The position numbers and the translations under genes were made by a program. A stretch of 64,000 bases of DNA, taken from contig VTPC01091262.1 of NCBI GenBank assembly GCA_011009095.1, positions 62,001-126,000 on the forward strand, in the 5' to 3' direction. How positions within the stretch are numbered: position 1 is the first letter of the stretch; every line of letters starts with the position of its first letter. Of the stretch, positions 1 through 10,110 are shown one piece after another. This DNA comes from Ignelater luminosus (taxonomy: Eukaryota; Arthropoda; Insecta; Coleoptera; Elateridae). Under the pieces are notes generated by a model that saw only the letters and a program-made list of their open reading frames with translations, had not been told where the DNA came from and ran no database searches.

Positions 1-234
1 TCAAGTCCACCACTAGTCTTTGTGCCTCGGTCGGCATTCTAAGACAGCTCCGAATTGTTAAGAATATATTAGAAAAGGAAGCTACTATAGATTCTAGTAT
101 CAATTACTTAAGTATTACAGAGTTTATGCTAAAGTTTGCCCTAATTGTTTCCTGCGACGTCGAAAGGATTTTTTCCAAATTCTCTCTTGTCAGACAGGAG
201 AAGAAAATCTTTTTTCTTTATTGCATAATATGAT
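1..234 (+). pseudogene. hAT transposase, C-terminal fragment
   Basis: A frame running through position 129 reads MLKFALIVSCDVERIFSKFS and continues to a stop near 234. This matches the conserved C-terminal dimerisation block of hAT transposases, whose usual form is an A-P-hydrophobic-T-S-x-D-V-E-R-S-F-S-K-Y pattern (known family). In intact elements this block assembles transposase multimers. The rest of the gene lies upstream of the window or is lost. The copy has I for S in the V-E-R-S-F motif. A second hAT relic of apparently similar type lies at 57130-57780 on the other strand. The domain call is good; the subfamily (CGGBP1/ZBED-like) is a guess. Confidence 0.6.
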
Positions 235-277
235 AGCTAAATTTAATTTTTTTTTGTTATAATTTTGATTTATACTA

Positions 278-1519
278 CGAGGTGTGTAAATAAACTAATG
301 AGACTGGCAACATAGCGTTCGATGTGACAACACTGGGGACTACCGGTTTAGAGAGAAGTTTGGTAAACATCTAATGCTCCGCCAATACGAGTTTGAACGC
401 CGTAAAGTCATTTTGGTTATTTGTAGGATTTTTTTTTCTATTTTGCTCTGAAAATTTCAAGCTATTAGAAACATTTGCAAAACTTCAGCAGGTCTATGGA
501 GACACTGTTTTGTCAGATGCTCAGGTTTGCAGATGGTTTAAGGCATTTACTGAAGGAAGAAAACAGATTGAAGATGAACCTAGCAGCGGAAGGTCTGCAA
601 ATGCAAAAACTGACAGAAATGCCGCCAGAATCCGGAATCTTGTGCGTTTTGATTGCCGCTTGACAATCAAAATGATCCGGGAACAGTTGAATTTGACTCA
701 CACCACCGTTCATGTGGTTTTGACCAATAAATTGAAGATAAGGAAAGTCTGTGCAGAAATGGTTTGACAAACTTTTGCCAGGAACAAAAAACAACAGGAG
801 GGGCACGTTCCTTGACTTTTTGGAGCGGATTGAAAATGAGCCTTATTTTTTGCAACGTGTCACTAGTGGTGACGAGTCTTCAGTCTTTCAGAACGATCCA
901 GAAACGAAGCGCCAAAGCCGTGAATGGCATACTTCGAACTTATCAAGATTAAAAAACGCAAGAATGAGCAAGTCGAAGATCAAAACCATGCTGATTTGCT
1001 TTTTTGATGGCCAAGGAATCGCCCACATAGAGTTTGTGCCTCAAAGCTAAACGGGAAACCAACAATTTTACCGAGAAGTTTTCAAAAGACTTCGAAAAAA
1101 GTTCATGCCTGTGAGACCAAGCATCAAGAACAACCAGTGCTGTATCATAACAATGCACTTTCTCACGTTGAATTTCAAATTAATGAGTTTTTGGCAAGTA
1201 AAGACATTTCTATGCTTCCTCAGTACTCTCATTTCTCCGATTTGAGTCCTTGTGACTTTTTTCTCTTCCCAAGATTGAGAAATCACCGCAAGGGACGTCG
1301 TTTTGGAATACTAGAAGACATTAAAACTGCCGTAACCAACCAGCTGAAGGCAATTTCAGTATCCGAGTTCCAACACTGCTATGAATAGTGGAAAAATCGC
1401 CTTGATTGTTGTGTGGCTTTTCAAGGCAATTACTGTGAAGAAGACAATGTGAAACTGTAATTTTAATTAAATAAGAAAATTATAGAAGATCAGTCTTATT
1501 ACTTTATTTACACGCCATG
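278..1519 (+). mobile_element. mariner element A, complete ends, inactive
   Basis: The ends form imperfect terminal inverted repeats: 278-306 starts CGAGGTGTGTAAATAAACTA, and the reverse complement of 1491-1519 starts CATGGCGTGTAAATAAAGTA. Each end is flanked by TA (276-277 and 1520-1521), the target duplication of the mariner/Tc1 superfamily. Total length is about 1.24 kb, typical of mariner. The interior holds a frameshifted transposase on the plus strand. Confidence 0.9.
393..1390 (+). pseudogene. mariner A transposase, frameshifted
   Basis: Three frames carry successive pieces of one mariner transposase, the enzyme that cuts and pastes the element. 440-767 encodes the N-terminal helix-turn-helix region (QQVYGDTVLSDAQVCRWFKA, then a linker ending RKVCAEMV). 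751-1050 holds the first catalytic aspartate in SGDESSVFQ and the block KNARMSKSKIKTM. 1137-1388 holds the end of the catalytic core (LSPCDFFLFP). The second catalytic position, normally H-H-D-N-A-P, reads YHNNALSH, so the aspartate is Asn. Counting from it to the last D gives 34 residues, the DD34D spacing of mariner. Frameshifts plus the lost aspartate make it inactive. The WVPRLL-type linker region is deleted or scrambled near 760-790. Confidence 0.88.
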
Positions 1520-3228
1520 TATGTTATATGTTTTATTATTAGGCCCAGTTGTTTTGATTTAATTAGTGTAATTCTAATTAAACTTAGGTTTATTTTAAAA
1601 TAGATTTTCCCTATTTTTAATTAGGTAAGATGTGTAGTCGCTTTTTAGTTAATTTATTGACCAACATTGATCAAACTTAATTAATTGCCGGTTGTGGCGA
1701 TGTGTCCGCACTGAACATAGCAACGATATCCCAATAAATTGTCAATAAAAGGTAGGTTTATATAGGTGTTTGTGTAATCAGAAGCGAAGATGTAATTTTG
1801 TAATTATTGAAATGCTAACATTATCTTTGATCTAACTAAGAATCGAGTCTTAAACATGTCTGGTCTGATAAAGATAAATTGCCGATATCGTACGTATTTC
1901 TAAGGGGGGAAAAAGTCATTTTCGCTCACTCTGTACATTTGATATTTTCCATTTTTGCGGTTTTTTAATTTCTTGTTTCCTTTTAATTGTAATTTTCGCC
2001 TGGGCATTATGTAAAAGCATAAAGGCGAAAATAATACGAAAGCTGTGTAACTGTATCAATTCCCGTTTAAATTGCAGTTACACGCTCGTATATGGATGAA
2101 TTCATATGTAAATATTCATACACACCCTGACGGTGTGTAATGTGAAATATTTGCATAAAATTTTAGTTCAGCGTATAATTCTGTTATACCCAACCTCTAG
2201 CTACGCAATTTGAGCACAAATTTTGAGGCAGTCAAGGTTTCTACCTAAATACTCCCTGGAGAGAGATTAATTCAAACTCTGGACCTTTCAGAGTCTCCAA
2301 GTAGACAGTTGAAATGCCTATTACTCTCTCTTCGTAAGATATACAAAATTTCCAAAGAAAATGAAAGTCTTCGGAATTTTATAGGGTTTGATAATATATT
2401 TACGGCTCTGAAACTTTTTATCTCTTTATTTAATTATACAACAAAGGGATTTTTAATTGGAAACATTTTTATTCTTATCAGCAAGAACGTAGATAATTCG
2501 TGTGACAGTTTAATTAATGAATAAATATTTTTCCCGACTCGGTGTTTTAACGAAGTTTTCGTTTCTGTTTGAATGAGTAAATTTTACGTTAACTGGATTA
2601 CACATAATGGTAGTAAGCTCAAGGATTAAAATCGTTAAAGTTTATTCTGTTAATAAAGCTGTAGTGACTGAAACTACGGTAGGTACGGAAACGGAAGTTA
2701 CATTCTCCCTTTGATAACTTTAGAAGGAGAATGCTGAATATTTCATAGTAACGTAAATGCAATTTCTGCAAATCTTGCTGAATGTATCAACTCTATTACG
2801 TTTTCGGGAATCTGAAGATCGTCGACGATTTATATTATAACTTTATAAGATGGAAATGTATGCAAGGTTGCATTAAACCGACCCTTAAACTATACTGATT
2901 GTGAGGCAAAGTTGGAAATTATTGCTTGCGGAAACGAATATTTTAGTGCCGTTTTTGGAGAAATTTCCTAAGTTAGTTAATATTTAAAGAAGATTATGCA
3001 ACGTTTCCTCATCCATTAAAGGAGGCAGAATCTTACTAAAGAGCTTCTGCAGTGCTTTCTCCGTTTACAATTATAACAAGAATAAAAACCATTTTAAAAT
3101 AATCCTGCTTTACTGCAGTGTATGTAACTACGGAAATGTTGCTTGCTACTTTGCTATAAACTAGATGAATAAAGTTTATACAAGGTGTTTCAATTATATT
3201 GTAGATGGTGAACTGCAGCATACCTTTT
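1520..3228. other. AT-rich DNA without a recognisable gene
   Basis: Apart from the hairpin cluster at 1992-2139 I see nothing here. A 71-codon open frame at 2309-2524 has no recognisable motif and is compatible with chance. Confidence 0.6.
1992..2139. repeat. cluster of three hairpins
   Basis: Three perfect-stem inverted repeats follow each other. (1) ATTTTCGCCT at 1992-2001 pairs with AGGCGAAAAT at 2023-2032, with an inner TTATG/CATAA stem at 2007-2011 and 2018-2022. (2) GTGTAACTG at 2045-2053 pairs with CAGTTACAC at 2075-2083. (3) TACACACC at 2119-2126 pairs with GGTGTGTA at 2132-2139. Function unknown; it could be part of a fold-back repeat or the 3' end of a non-autonomous element. I saw no CTRR end expected of a Helitron right after the last hairpin. 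Confidence 0.6.
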
Positions 3229-3260
3229 GTATTTTAATAATAATTTAATAATAATTTATT
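3229..3260 (-). repeat. LINE 3' tail microsatellite
   Basis: The plus strand reads TTTTAATAATAATTTAATAA and continues in the same style. On the LINE strand these are about two and a half units of an ATTATTAAA/T tandem, directly after the 3' UTR. This marks the 3' terminus of the LINE. Confidence 0.6.
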
Positions 3261-3358
3261 AACGGACATCCATTTACAAACAAATCTTATTAAAACATTA
3301 ACCAAAATAACTACATATACATAATGTAATGTAGAATAAATATAAATATAAAATATTG

Positions 3359-6247
3359 CTACATATTTAGTGCATTTCTTAAGGAGCACTTGAATTTGTT
3401 AAAGGAAATGCCAAAGAATTCCAAATCATCATGTGTACATGCTAAGTGACATATTCTACAGTGAGGAGAATTTGCACCATACGCAGTTCGATGGAAAGGA
3501 ATATTGGAAATTGGTAAATTACGTAAATTGGTATTTTTTATGTTCAAAGAAAAACATTGAAGTATTTGAGAACAATTAACAAATCCATTAAATACTTTAA
3601 ACAAAAAACATAAATCGTAATAATTGCGGCGCACATGCAATAAAGATAGGCCAAAGTAATGTAAAAGATCAATATAACTGTAACCGTAGTAATCAATTCG
3701 GTACTTGTAACATAAAAATTTTACAAATCGTTTCTGTGTTGCTTCCATTCTATTTACTAATGTAATATAATATGGGCACCAAATGGTTGTGCAATACTCC
3801 AGAAGTGAACGAACTTGAGACGTATATAGTATAATTAAAATTCTTAAATCTGTGAAATCAGTACACTGACGCACAATAAATCCTAATATTCTATTGGCTC
3901 TGCTAAGTAGATTTGTAATATGTTGATCATAACTAACACATGCATCAGTAATAACACCTAAATCCTTAAAGCAAGTAACACTTTCTATTGCTATATTATT
4001 AATGTAATAAGTACAAATACCAGGTGATAACTTTTTAGAAAATCGTAAAGATTTGCATTTTGAAATATTTAATTCCAGATGGTTTTCACTACACCACGAA
4101 GTCAAACAATCCAAATCAGCTTGTAACAAATGATCTGAACCAACAGCATCAGTACGAATGAAAAGTTTTAAATCATCAGCATATAGCAGAAATTTGCTGG
4201 AATTGATAGAATAATTTATATCATTAATAAACAAAATAAAAAGAATTGATGCCAAATGGGATCCTTGCAGTACGCCGGAAGTAACGTTAAACCATTCGGA
4301 GGTAGAATTATTAATGACAACTCTTTGATTTCGTATGTTTAAGTAAGAGCATATCCACGACAACAAGGAGTTTTGTAAACCTAATTTACTTAATTTGTAG
4401 ATCAAGCGCTCAATATTGACTCTGTCAAATGCCTTATTAAGATCAGTATAAAGACAATCAACGTTATGACCCAATTCTATAGTATGCAGAACATAATTGG
4501 TAAATAAGAAAAGATTTGTTAGCGTAGATCTGCCCTTAACAAAACCATGCTGTTCATCAATTATAATGTTTTTTACGGATTGAAACAATTTATCCGTAAC
4601 AATGGCTTCAAAAACTTTTGGAATTGCAGACAGAGTACTAATTGCACGGTAATTATGAGCATCTAAACGATCTCCCGTTTTAAAAACAGGAAAAACGTTT
4701 GATTTTTTCCACAATTCAGGAAATACAGAACTACTCAAAGAATTATTAAACAAAATGCACAAAGGTTTAACTAAGTTGTTTGCACAGCACTTCAAGAAGA
4801 CTGCAGGAATATTATCTGGACCAGCTTTAGAATTAGCATCTAGAGAATTTATTTTATTGAAAATATCTTCTCTAGATATATTTAAATTGCAAAGATCGAC
4901 AATTTCTTTTAAATTATTATCCCAAAGTTTACTTTTATAAGTATCCTAGGTACAATAAACAGAATGGAAGTACTTTGCAAATAAAGAGGCGATTTCAATC
5001 GGAGTATAACCCATAGAATTTTCATATCTAATACAGTTAGGTAAAGAATTATCTCATTTTTGAGATCTAACATAATGCCAGAAGTGTTGAGGATTTTCTA
5101 AAATATTATTCTCAATGCTTCTTATGTTATTTAACCTACAGTTATTGATAGCAATTTTACATTTATTTCTTAAATCCTTAAATATATTGTAATCTATAGG
5201 AGATCTGAACTATTTGAATTGTTTATGAGCGATTTTCTTTTTAATAATTAAAGATTTCGTACTATCATCAAACCATTTAGGAAAATTAAACTGCTTTTGC
5301 ATTGGCACTCTTTTTAACTTAACATATAAAGATATAACAGAATTAATAATGTCGTAGAAAATATTAACAGATTTCTCAATTGAACTAAAATTGTTTAGTA
5401 TATTCCAATCAATATTGTCTAAATGATTATTAATCAACTCATATGGTGGATTCTTAAAGTCTAAATAAAATATCTCACCATTGGTAAGAGTTGACTGAGA
5501 ACAATTCTTTACATTTAATACAAAAGAAGGATGATTTATGTCAGGTTTAGTTAAATGTGGCCATTGATAAATATTTACAAAATCCACATTACAAAATACT
5601 AAATCTAAGATAACATTATTAGCATTATAAATATAATTCTTTTGAAAAAAACCATAAAACGCAAAATTATCACAAACAATTTCTTCTATCTTAGAGTGTA
5701 CATTAACTGGAATTAAAGTATCACATACAGTATCACAGAAATTATCACAATACCATGTAATTTTTGGTAGGTTATAATCACCTAAAACACAAATGATACT
5801 ATCAGGATAAGTTATGGTAATCTCCGAAATTAATTGAAGATGACTTTCATATAAAGAAATATCCGAATTTGGTGGAAAATAAACAACTCCCACTATCAGA
5901 TTTTTACTAGCAAGATGAACACAAGTCCATATCTCTTCCCGATCTTTTACATCAAGATTAATTAGAAAAGATGACAAACTCTTTTTGACTGCGATAAGAA
6001 CTCCACCACCCCGTTCTTTGCTCGTTGTTTTAGGATTCCTGTCTTGACGAAAAACATTATAACGTCCGTCAATAATCTCTGAACTGTTAATTTCCCCATT
6101 AAGCCATGTTTCGGAGAGACAAACCACAGTGTGATCTTCGCTTACTACACTAGTAAATATTTCATTAACTTTTGTCCTAAGACCACGAACATTTTGATAA
6201 AATATGTTTATGTCGGATGCTTCGTGGGAATTGCCCTTTGAAAATTT
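3359..6247 (-). pseudogene. LINE ORF2: endonuclease plus reverse transcriptase
   Basis: ORF2 nicks target DNA and copies the element RNA at the nick. One frame is kept from 6247 to the normal stop at 3359-3361 and is broken only by three in-frame stops: TAG at 5210-5212, TGA at 5054-5056 and TAG at 4946-4948. The N-terminal APE-type endonuclease shows INIFYQNVRGL, CLSETWLN, a glycine-rich RGGGVLIAV and LGDYNLP. The RT shows DLNKAFDRVN (motif A), SGVLQGSHLASILFILFIND (motif B region; the usual P-Q-G is L-Q-G here) and LLYADDLKLF (catalytic YADD). There is no RNase H. The frame has no ATG at its start, so the first codon is unclear. Having no frameshift over 2.9 kb, it is a fairly young insertion. 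Confidence 0.88.
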
Positions 6248-7244
6248 TTATCATTATTTAATTTCTGATGAACGGGAGCATTATAAAATTTCCGAACAGC
6301 AACACCTTGTGGCCAAAAGGATGCATTAAGTAAATGCGATAAATAAGACGATTCCGCAGTGACCTTAAAAGAACTGTAGTGTTCAGGATATTTAGCGTTT
6401 AGACGAGTAACCTTGATTTTCAATTAACTGGTTTTTTCATTATCTGACATTTTTATTAATTTACCAGTAACATAATTCTCGATCTTGGTTTCATCAACAT
6501 TTGGATTAACTCTTGTAACGTGTACATCATAACTACGGGCTTGTTTTGCTTCTGCGGTGAAGCCCTCATCTAATTGTGAATTCGTAGTACCAGAGCCAAT
6601 AATTAACTTATTACGAGAAGTTTTATTATTAAAATTGGAAACCTTCTGGCCGGTTCATGGTATTGCTGCGATAAGTTAACACGTATATCAGACGAACCAT
6701 TCACAGCTGTAGCGTTTTCCACCTTCGAAATCTTTTTAGTAGCAGCGACAGAAGCGTAATTTGCAGTAACGGAAGGTTTATCAGAAGAAGATTTAACTTT
6801 GATTTGTTCATAAGTAGTAGTTTCTTTGTTAGCAAATAAAAGATCTTTACTTAATAATCTCTCGAAGTCAATGTTGCTTGATTTCAAATTATCAATCTGA
6901 TCTCTTAGATATGCTACTTCACGCTGTAATATTTTTGTTTCTTCCGTAACAATATTATTAATAATATCTAGGAACTCACCACTTTTCAAAAATGAAATTA
7001 TTTCATAAGTAAATGCTTTTGAATTTATTTGTGCACATTGAGTACTGGCATTATCAGTTTCATTTATGTTATAGCAATCTTTCTTATCACAATCAGGGCA
7101 CAATACATTTTCTTCATCAAGAACCTTAACATTTAAGCGTTCTACACATTTAGGATGGATGATCACATCACAAACTTTACACTTAGGACCATTAACTGCT
7201 TTACTTTTACAGTATAAACAAATGCGACCTTTCTCCGGCGCCAT
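6208..7244 (-). pseudogene. LINE ORF1: PHD-like finger and nucleic-acid-binding protein
   Basis: ORF1 proteins of this LINE group bind element RNA. It starts MAPEKGRICLYCKSKAVNGP; residues 8-52 hold a C4HC3 PHD-like finger (CLYC, CKVC, IIHPKC, CPDC). Residues about 85-135 look like a coiled coil. Reading shifts frame near 6660, continues through VHVTRVNPNVDETKIENYV, meets a stop just before 6423, and resumes with LNAKYPEHYSSFKVT and WPQGVAVRKFY. The last two blocks are the RRM-like C-terminal part known in insect CR1/Jockey ORF1 proteins. One frameshift and one stop make it inactive. The start is chosen at the ATG in the context AAGATGGCGCC, right before the finger. Confidence 0.8.
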
Positions 7245-7256
7245 CTTGATTTAGAA

Positions 7257-8181
7257 ATTTCATTTTTCTGAACTACTTGAAGAAAGATCTACCAGTTGTT
7301 CTTCTTCTTGAGGCGATAGGCCGGTAGGTGTACTGTTAAATGAATTTATTGTCCAATTTCATTCACACAATTTAATGTCTTCTTCTGCAAAAAAGTATTT
7401 GCAAAAGTTAGTGCTCAAGTTCTTTAAATGACTCTCCACTGTCTTTAGCAACACTTTTTTACGACTTTCTTCCAGTGGGTAACTCTGGATAAATTCACAC
7501 GTCATGGGAAACATCTCAGAGCAGTTTTATTTTATTTTGTTATTCCATAACTGCATTTCCTTACAAAAATATTCTTACAAATATATTCTTTGTGCAGAGT
7601 TTTTAAATGCCTCTTCAATTTATTCGGTTTCATGCTATCTGCAGTCAACATCTTGAAACAAATAACTCATTAAAGGTTTTTCTTCAGTGGTTGTAAAACC
7701 GAAGCTTTAAGTACACTTGGTCATATTTTCGTGTTTCTGATTTTATAATAGAGCTAGCACTGGTACTGGGTGTTGTTGATGAAGTAGAAGCTTCTTCGTT
7801 CTCAAGCTTACTTTAAATTAAATTTAAATTGCCTCTATCCATACTTACTACACGTGTAAGTAAATATACAATTTTTTCTCAGCGTTAGAACTCCAGTGGC
7901 AAAGTCTTTTATGTAACATACCGTTTCACTGTAACAACTAACAACTCACGAGCAGACGCGCTGCTTTTATAGTCGCGTTTTTTAATTCAGCAAATTAAAG
8001 ACTCATCGGTATCTGCCGCGAACATTCGGGTAACAGTTAAATCACGTAATAGTACGGCGCGATTGCACTACATCGGCAGCGATACTTAGCATTGCCAAAT
8101 TGAATTTAAACTCCCGCGTATTGAGTTATTTTATATAATGCAAAAAAAGGGGCGCGAAACACCAAAGATTGAAAACTGCTG
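7257..8181 (-). pseudogene. hAT element relic with BED finger (ZBED/SCAND3-like)
   Basis: On the minus strand from about 7842 one reads MDRGNLNLI, a serine/threonine-rich stretch, then RKYDQVYLKLRF, and in another frame SYLFQDVDC, HETE and IEEAFKNSAQRI. This follows the K-Y-x-x-x-Y-L-x-x-G-F and BED zinc-finger order of ZBED5/SCAND3/FAM200-type hAT proteins. Further on, MFPMTCEFIQSYPLEES and VESHLKNLS, then LSPQEEEQLVDLSSSS, match blocks from later in the same family. The catalytic middle is deleted. The outer end at about 8167-8181 reads, on the minus strand, CAGCAGTTTTCAATC, similar to hAT terminal repeats (CAGTGGTTCTCAA type). The other end is not found; the LINE begins there, so the LINE may have split the element. 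Confidence 0.65.
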
Positions 8182-9119
8182 TACTGTACCATAACATGTT
8201 ATTAGTTATTGTTATCTGTTAATAGACTAATGTTGCCAGACTTTAAAGAGGCCATGCTGTGGTTCATGACTGTCTCTCTACATGCGCAATACATTCTAGA
8301 GCAGGGTGTTGAAAGCTTCATACAACAAATCTTGATAACAAAACAGGAGATAACACATCTTTTAAGTACCACTAAATAGAGTCCAGAGTCAGCTAAAAAA
8401 AACCTGTAACAAAATGGAGGGGAGGGCTACTAGTTTTCCTTTAAACCCTAGTTATATCTGATATAATTTTTTAGCATAGCAATGCATATTCATCCTAGTT
8501 ATATCTCTTAAGGCACAACTATGAAATGTAGTGGCCATCGTCATTCAGAAAATCGATAACCAAACTAGTTCGTATTACAACACAACACGTTCGTATCTTT
8601 TACAGTTTGACTATCACAACTAAATTATTTTGACAATTTACTTCGGTTTTGTACAAACCAATAGAAATGCAAAATTATTTAGCATTTTTATTTTTTCTAA
8701 ACGACCTTTTTGGAAATGCACATAAACTTTCTGGCGTTTTTGCCGAGCCGACAATAAGTCTTCTTGTACCTCGTTTGAGATTGAGCTACTCCTCCCGTTA
8801 CATCAATGTTTGTCGATAGAATTTGTTCATTTGTTTCCCAACAAAATCTTTGGTGTTATAAAGTCTTCAAAATATATAAAATTTTGATTGCTCCAGACTA
8901 AGATAAAGCCTTTTGTTCCCTCGGGTGTTTTCTGTTTTTGTTGACGATCTAAAGTATAATCAACTGGTGTTTAAATTTGAGTCAATAGACTTCTCGAGTT
9001 CAGTTTAACTGGTCACACATACATTGCAAGTTTTGTGATAATCAGACTTCTGTTGGGCCATTTTTATAAAACATAAACAATTCCTAAATTCAGAACAACG
9101 AAAGTGCAATTGTAAAGGT
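8182..9119. other. no recognisable feature
   Basis: AT-rich sequence. A short phrase CCTAGTTATATCT occurs twice (near 8447 and 8495), which is too little to call a repeat family. No coding signal. Confidence 0.5.
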
Positions 9120-9235
9120 TTTATGAATTCGTATGGTGAAGTTTTTCGATAATAAAGCGTGTTTTGACTAGTTATAAAACGGTGCTAGAGGCCTGCACGC
9201 GTCGGGTTCTCTAGGTGGTCCTCGCTGCGGCTCGG
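9120..9235 (+). repeat. copy 1 of a gypsy-flanking repeat
   Basis: This segment aligns with 15515-15615. Compare AGTTATAAAACGGTGCTAGA then GGCCTGCACGCGTCGGG here, with AGTTATGAGACGAAGCTAGA then AGCTTGCACGAGTCAGG there. The second copy follows directly on the integrase end of the Ty3/gypsy relic. The segment may therefore be the 3' region or LTR edge of another copy of the same element. It leads straight into the GC-rich minisatellite. Confidence 0.6.
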
Positions 9236-9249
9236 GTCAGAGTTTAGAA

Positions 9250-10110
9250 TGTTAACTGGCTTTTAGGGCCTACCTGCAGTCCATTGGGTCGTTCGAACTT
9301 GTCTAGTTCGTCGAGCTTTCGGATCCTGTCGGACCTTTCGGCCTTATCGGGCTGTGTCCGTTTCTCCGGTCGTTTGGGTCTATCGGGCTTTTGGAATTTT
9401 CTGGCCCTCCGGGCTTGTCGGGTCTTTTGGACTTTTCGGCCCTTTGGGTTTCTTGAGTCTATCAGATCTCTCGGGTCCTTCGGGCCGTTGGGCTTCTTGG
9501 ACTTCTCGGCCCTTTGGGTCTATCGAACCGTTTGGGTCTTTCGATTCTGTCGGATATTTTGTACCTGTCGTGCCATACCTGTCTATGAGACCGTTTGGGC
9601 CTGTCGTACATTTAGAACCGTTCGGGCCATCGGGCCTGTCGGACTTTTTAGACTTTTTGGCCCTTCGTATCTGTTGAGTCTATCGGGCCTTTTGGATATT
9701 TCGGGTCTGTCGAACCTTTCTTGGTTGTCGGCCCGTACGGGTATTTTTTGCCGTTTTGGACTTTTCGGGCTTCTCAGGTCTGCTGAACCTGTGGGGCCTC
9801 TTAAACTTCTCGGCCCTTCGGGTCTGTCGGACCGTTTGTGCTTGTCAAACGTTTTGAACCGTTCGGGCAATCGGGCATTTTAAACTTCTCGAGTCTATCG
9901 GGCCGTTTGAATCTTTCAGGTTTGTTGGCCCTTTTAAACTTCGCGGCTTTTCGGGTTTATCGAATCGTTTGAATCTCTCGATCCTTCAGATTTTTCGGAC
10001 CTTCGAGGCCTTTTAGACTTTTCGGTCCTTCGGGCTTTTCTATCGGGCCGATCAGGAAGTTTTTCTCGGAGCGAGCCTAGTTTGTCTCCAGTCGGGCCGC
10101 GTCGGACCGG
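9250..10110. repeat. GC-rich 9-bp minisatellite
   Basis: About 860 bp of degenerate short units of the type TCGGGCCTT, TCGGGTCTG or TCGGACCGT, mostly 9 bp long. A loose higher-order phrase recurs (ACTTCTCGGCCCTTTGGGTC near 9501, similar near 9431, 9758, 9804 and 9935). Because the unit length is a multiple of three and lacks TAA/TAG/TGA, long open frames appear on both strands, for example 199 codons at 9284-9883 rich in Gly, Leu, Phe and Ser, and on the other strand a Pro/Lys/Arg/Gly-rich frame. I treat these as a by-product of the repeat and not as genes. The base composition contrasts sharply with the AT-rich surroundings. Confidence 0.85.

Larger units (their letters stand above)
3229..7256 (-). 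mobile_element. CR1/Jockey-like non-LTR retrotransposon, nearly full length
   Basis: On the minus strand a two-ORF LINE can be read almost end to end: ORF1 with a PHD-type zinc finger (7244 to 6208), then ORF2 with endonuclease and reverse transcriptase (6247 to 3359). ORF2 overlaps the end of ORF1 by about 40 bases. The 3' end (3229-3260) is a short tandem of ATTATTAAA-type units, the kind of 3' microsatellite tail seen in CR1-like LINEs. No RNase H domain is seen after the RT, as in CR1/Jockey. The 5' end lies just before the ORF1 start, where a hAT relic begins, so either the 5' UTR is very short or the copy is slightly truncated. It may have inserted into the hAT relic. Confidence 0.85.

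Noticed and set aside
8150..8180. Similarity of GGCGCGAAACACCAAAGATT to GCGCGAGACACCAAAAATTG at 15397
   Set aside because: About 18 matching bases, but one lies at a hAT end and the other inside an integrase frame. Probably chance.
9284..9883. 199-codon open frame on the plus strand
   Set aside because: It lies wholly in the 9-bp minisatellite. Other frames on both strands are also open there, and the translation is low complexity without domains, so it is explained by the repeat unit.
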